A stretch of DNA of 64,000 nt from a candidate division KSB1 bacterium (GTDB taxonomy: Bacteria > Zhuqueibacterota > Zhuqueibacteria > Zhuqueibacterales > Zhuqueibacteraceae), in assembly GCA_034506175.1 (NCBI GenBank), contig JAPDQB010000024.1:1-64000 (forward strand), read 5' to 3'. The notes under the pieces were generated by a model that did no database searches, was not told the origin of the DNA, and saw only the letters and a program-made list of their open reading frames with translations. The translations under genes were made by a program, and so were the position numbers. The first letter of the stretch is position 1, and the number at the start of each line of letters is the position of its first letter. This document shows, piece after piece, positions 63,158 to 64,000 of the stretch.

Positions 63158-63194
63158 AAGAAGGTCATACAAATTTAAAATTGTTGTCTGCAAG

Positions 63195-63225
63195 AAGGGC
63201 GGCGAGAAAACTCGCCGCCCTTTTT
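63195..63225 (+). terminator. Rho-independent terminator
   Basis: Stem GGGCGGCGAG / CTCGCCGCCC with AAAA loop, followed by five T. A textbook terminator about 40 bp after the cytochrome stop. Confidence 0.93.
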
Positions 63226-63292
63226 ATTTCGAATCACATTCAACCATTCACCGCCGGAACACTTTCGTGTGAGAATGAAGGGTGCCGCAAAG

Positions 63293-63332
63293 GTATCCCC
63301 TCGGTGAACCCCGTCTTGCACCGAGGGGATAC
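63293..63332. promoter_or_regulatory. 14-bp perfect inverted repeat, function unknown
   Basis: GTATCCCCTCGGTG and CACCGAGGGGATAC are exact inverted copies with a 12-nt loop. It lies between the terminator and the hicBA pair, about 160 bp before the antitoxin start. No T-run follows. It could be a regulatory hairpin or a repeat. The remainder of 63226-63480 shows nothing. Confidence 0.5.
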
Positions 63333-63491
63333 GATAAACCCATCGTCGCCATGCCGCAGAAAACCATGCTCACCTTACGAAGAAATGCTTGATAATCTTG
63401 GCGCGATTTGTTATTTTAATGAGGGCATAGAATCGTCTCGAGAGATAGGGTTTAACAGTAGTTGCTGTCAACAACGCGATGGAGAAGAGTT

Positions 63492-63746
63492 ATGAAAGAC
63501 AAAAAAGCGGTTTTGGCCTCTTTTGTGATTGAAAGAAACGACGATGGCTATCTGGCTTCGGTGCCGAGCATTCAAGGTGCATTTGCCGAAGGCGACTCCA
63601 TTGAAGAGGCAATCTTCAACTGTGTTGATGTGCTGAAAATGATTTTTGAGTATCGACGCGAGCGAGGAGAGCCAGTGGGGTTTGATGCCGTTAAGCTAAC
63701 GGCAAAAACACGCATGACGGTTGCTCTTCCTGTGGGGGTAGCATGA
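63492..63746 (+). CDS. hicB: HicB-like antitoxin
   Basis: An 84-residue antitoxin with the partial RNase H-like HicB fold: FVIERNDDGYLASVPSIQGA then GDSIEEAIFNCVDVLKMIFE. No HTH or RHH DNA-binding domain follows, as in the short HicB class. GGAGAAG lies eight bases before ATG 63492. It precedes hicA by one base between stop and start. Confidence 0.88.
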   Translation: MKDKKAVLASFVIERNDDGYLASVPSIQGAFAEGDSIEEAIFNCVDVLKMIFEYRRERGEPVGFDAVKLTAKTRMTVALPVGVA

Positions 63747-63747
63747 G

Positions 63748-63948
63748 ATGGCCAAGCTACGCGAATTGAGTTATCAGGATCTCACACGGCGTTTGCGTGA
63801 AGTGGGCTTTCGTTTTTATCGACATGGCAAAGGATCGCATGAGTTGTGGGTTCGCGATGCCGATGGCCGCGTGGTGCCGGTTCCGCATCATCCCGGCAAG
63901 AACATTCGCAAAGGAACGGTTGTGCGATTATCCGAAAAGTGGGTGTGA
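63748..63948 (+). CDS. hicA: HicA-like mRNA interferase toxin
   Basis: A 66-residue toxin with the double-stranded-RNA-binding-like fold: REVGFRFYRHGKGSHELWVR holds the catalytic His in GSHELW, and PVPHHPGKNIRKGTV is the conserved second part. HicA cleaves mRNA. Order is antitoxin then toxin, the reverse of the classical hicAB, as seen in many genomes. Both genes appear intact, unlike the PIN and BrnT systems here. Confidence 0.9.
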   Translation: MAKLRELSYQDLTRRLREVGFRFYRHGKGSHELWVRDADGRVVPVPHHPGKNIRKGTVVRLSEKWV

Positions 63949-64000
63949 GCGTAGACGAGTTTATGCAATTATAAAAAGCTCTGATACGTTTTCGACAAAA

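Overview
This 64 kb window looks like a chromosomal segment of an FCB-group bacterium (Calditrichota/KSB1-like is my best guess, not proven). The clues are a secreted PhoD-type phosphatase with a C-terminal FlgD-like/type IX sorting-type domain, PEGA and VWA lipoproteins, an Omp85 protein, multiheme cytochrome c, a Bacteroidetes-style Crp/Fnr regulator, and kinase-STAND-TPR and GAF-sigma54 signalling proteins. There are no rRNA or tRNA genes, no CRISPR array and no prophage. Unusually many genes are broken by short frameshifts or clean internal deletions. This may be real decay of accessory DNA or consensus error in a draft assembly.

Layout. 0-9.2 kb (+): a glutamine amidotransferase, threonine synthase, an SsnA-type amidohydrolase, a GH88 glycosidase, a broken GT87-like glycosyltransferase and a dolichol-phosphate-mannose-synthase-like enzyme. 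Between them lie relics of a multicopy gene family, a PIN toxin, an integrase and a 4 x 80 bp tandem array. 9.2-21 kb (-): VWA lipoprotein, Rpn nuclease, then a selenium block. SelD is itself a selenoprotein, with an in-frame UGA and a SECIS-like hairpin. It is followed upstream by a TPR protein, a small membrane protein, SelB and a triheme membrane cytochrome c. A compact orphan transcription unit at 16.83-17.08 kb (sigma70-like promoter, C-rich-loop hairpin, terminator) precedes VanZ, PhoD and an XPF/ERCC4-type nuclease.

21-32 kb: a lipoprotein, a decayed BrnT/antitoxin pair, an Omp85-DUF4390-NtrY-NtrC operon, OsmC, an MFS exporter, a PEGA protein, two membrane proteins and a nucleotidyltransferase. 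32.5-36 kb: a microcompartment pair (RnfC/PduS-like with an internal deletion, and PduT-like shell protein with the cluster Cys38), cut off downstream by a degenerate DDE insertion sequence. 36-42 kb: an M1 peptidase, a membrane protein, and mobile-element debris.

42-55 kb (almost all -): a stress/detoxification island of small enzymes (GNAT, 4Fe-4S protein, two MBL hydrolases, F420-reductase-like oxidoreductase, two SDRs, two near-identical SnoaL-like lipoproteins, pirin, KSI-like, VOC, YceI). It also holds a 2Fe-2S-ferredoxin/class III cyclase fusion next to a ferredoxin-reductase-like flavoprotein, and ends at a Crp/Fnr regulator. 55-64 kb (+): a kinase fragment, DUF5674 and partner, a 1097-aa kinase-STAND-TPR protein, a GAF-sigma54 activator, two exported proteins (one a cytochrome c) and a HicBA module.
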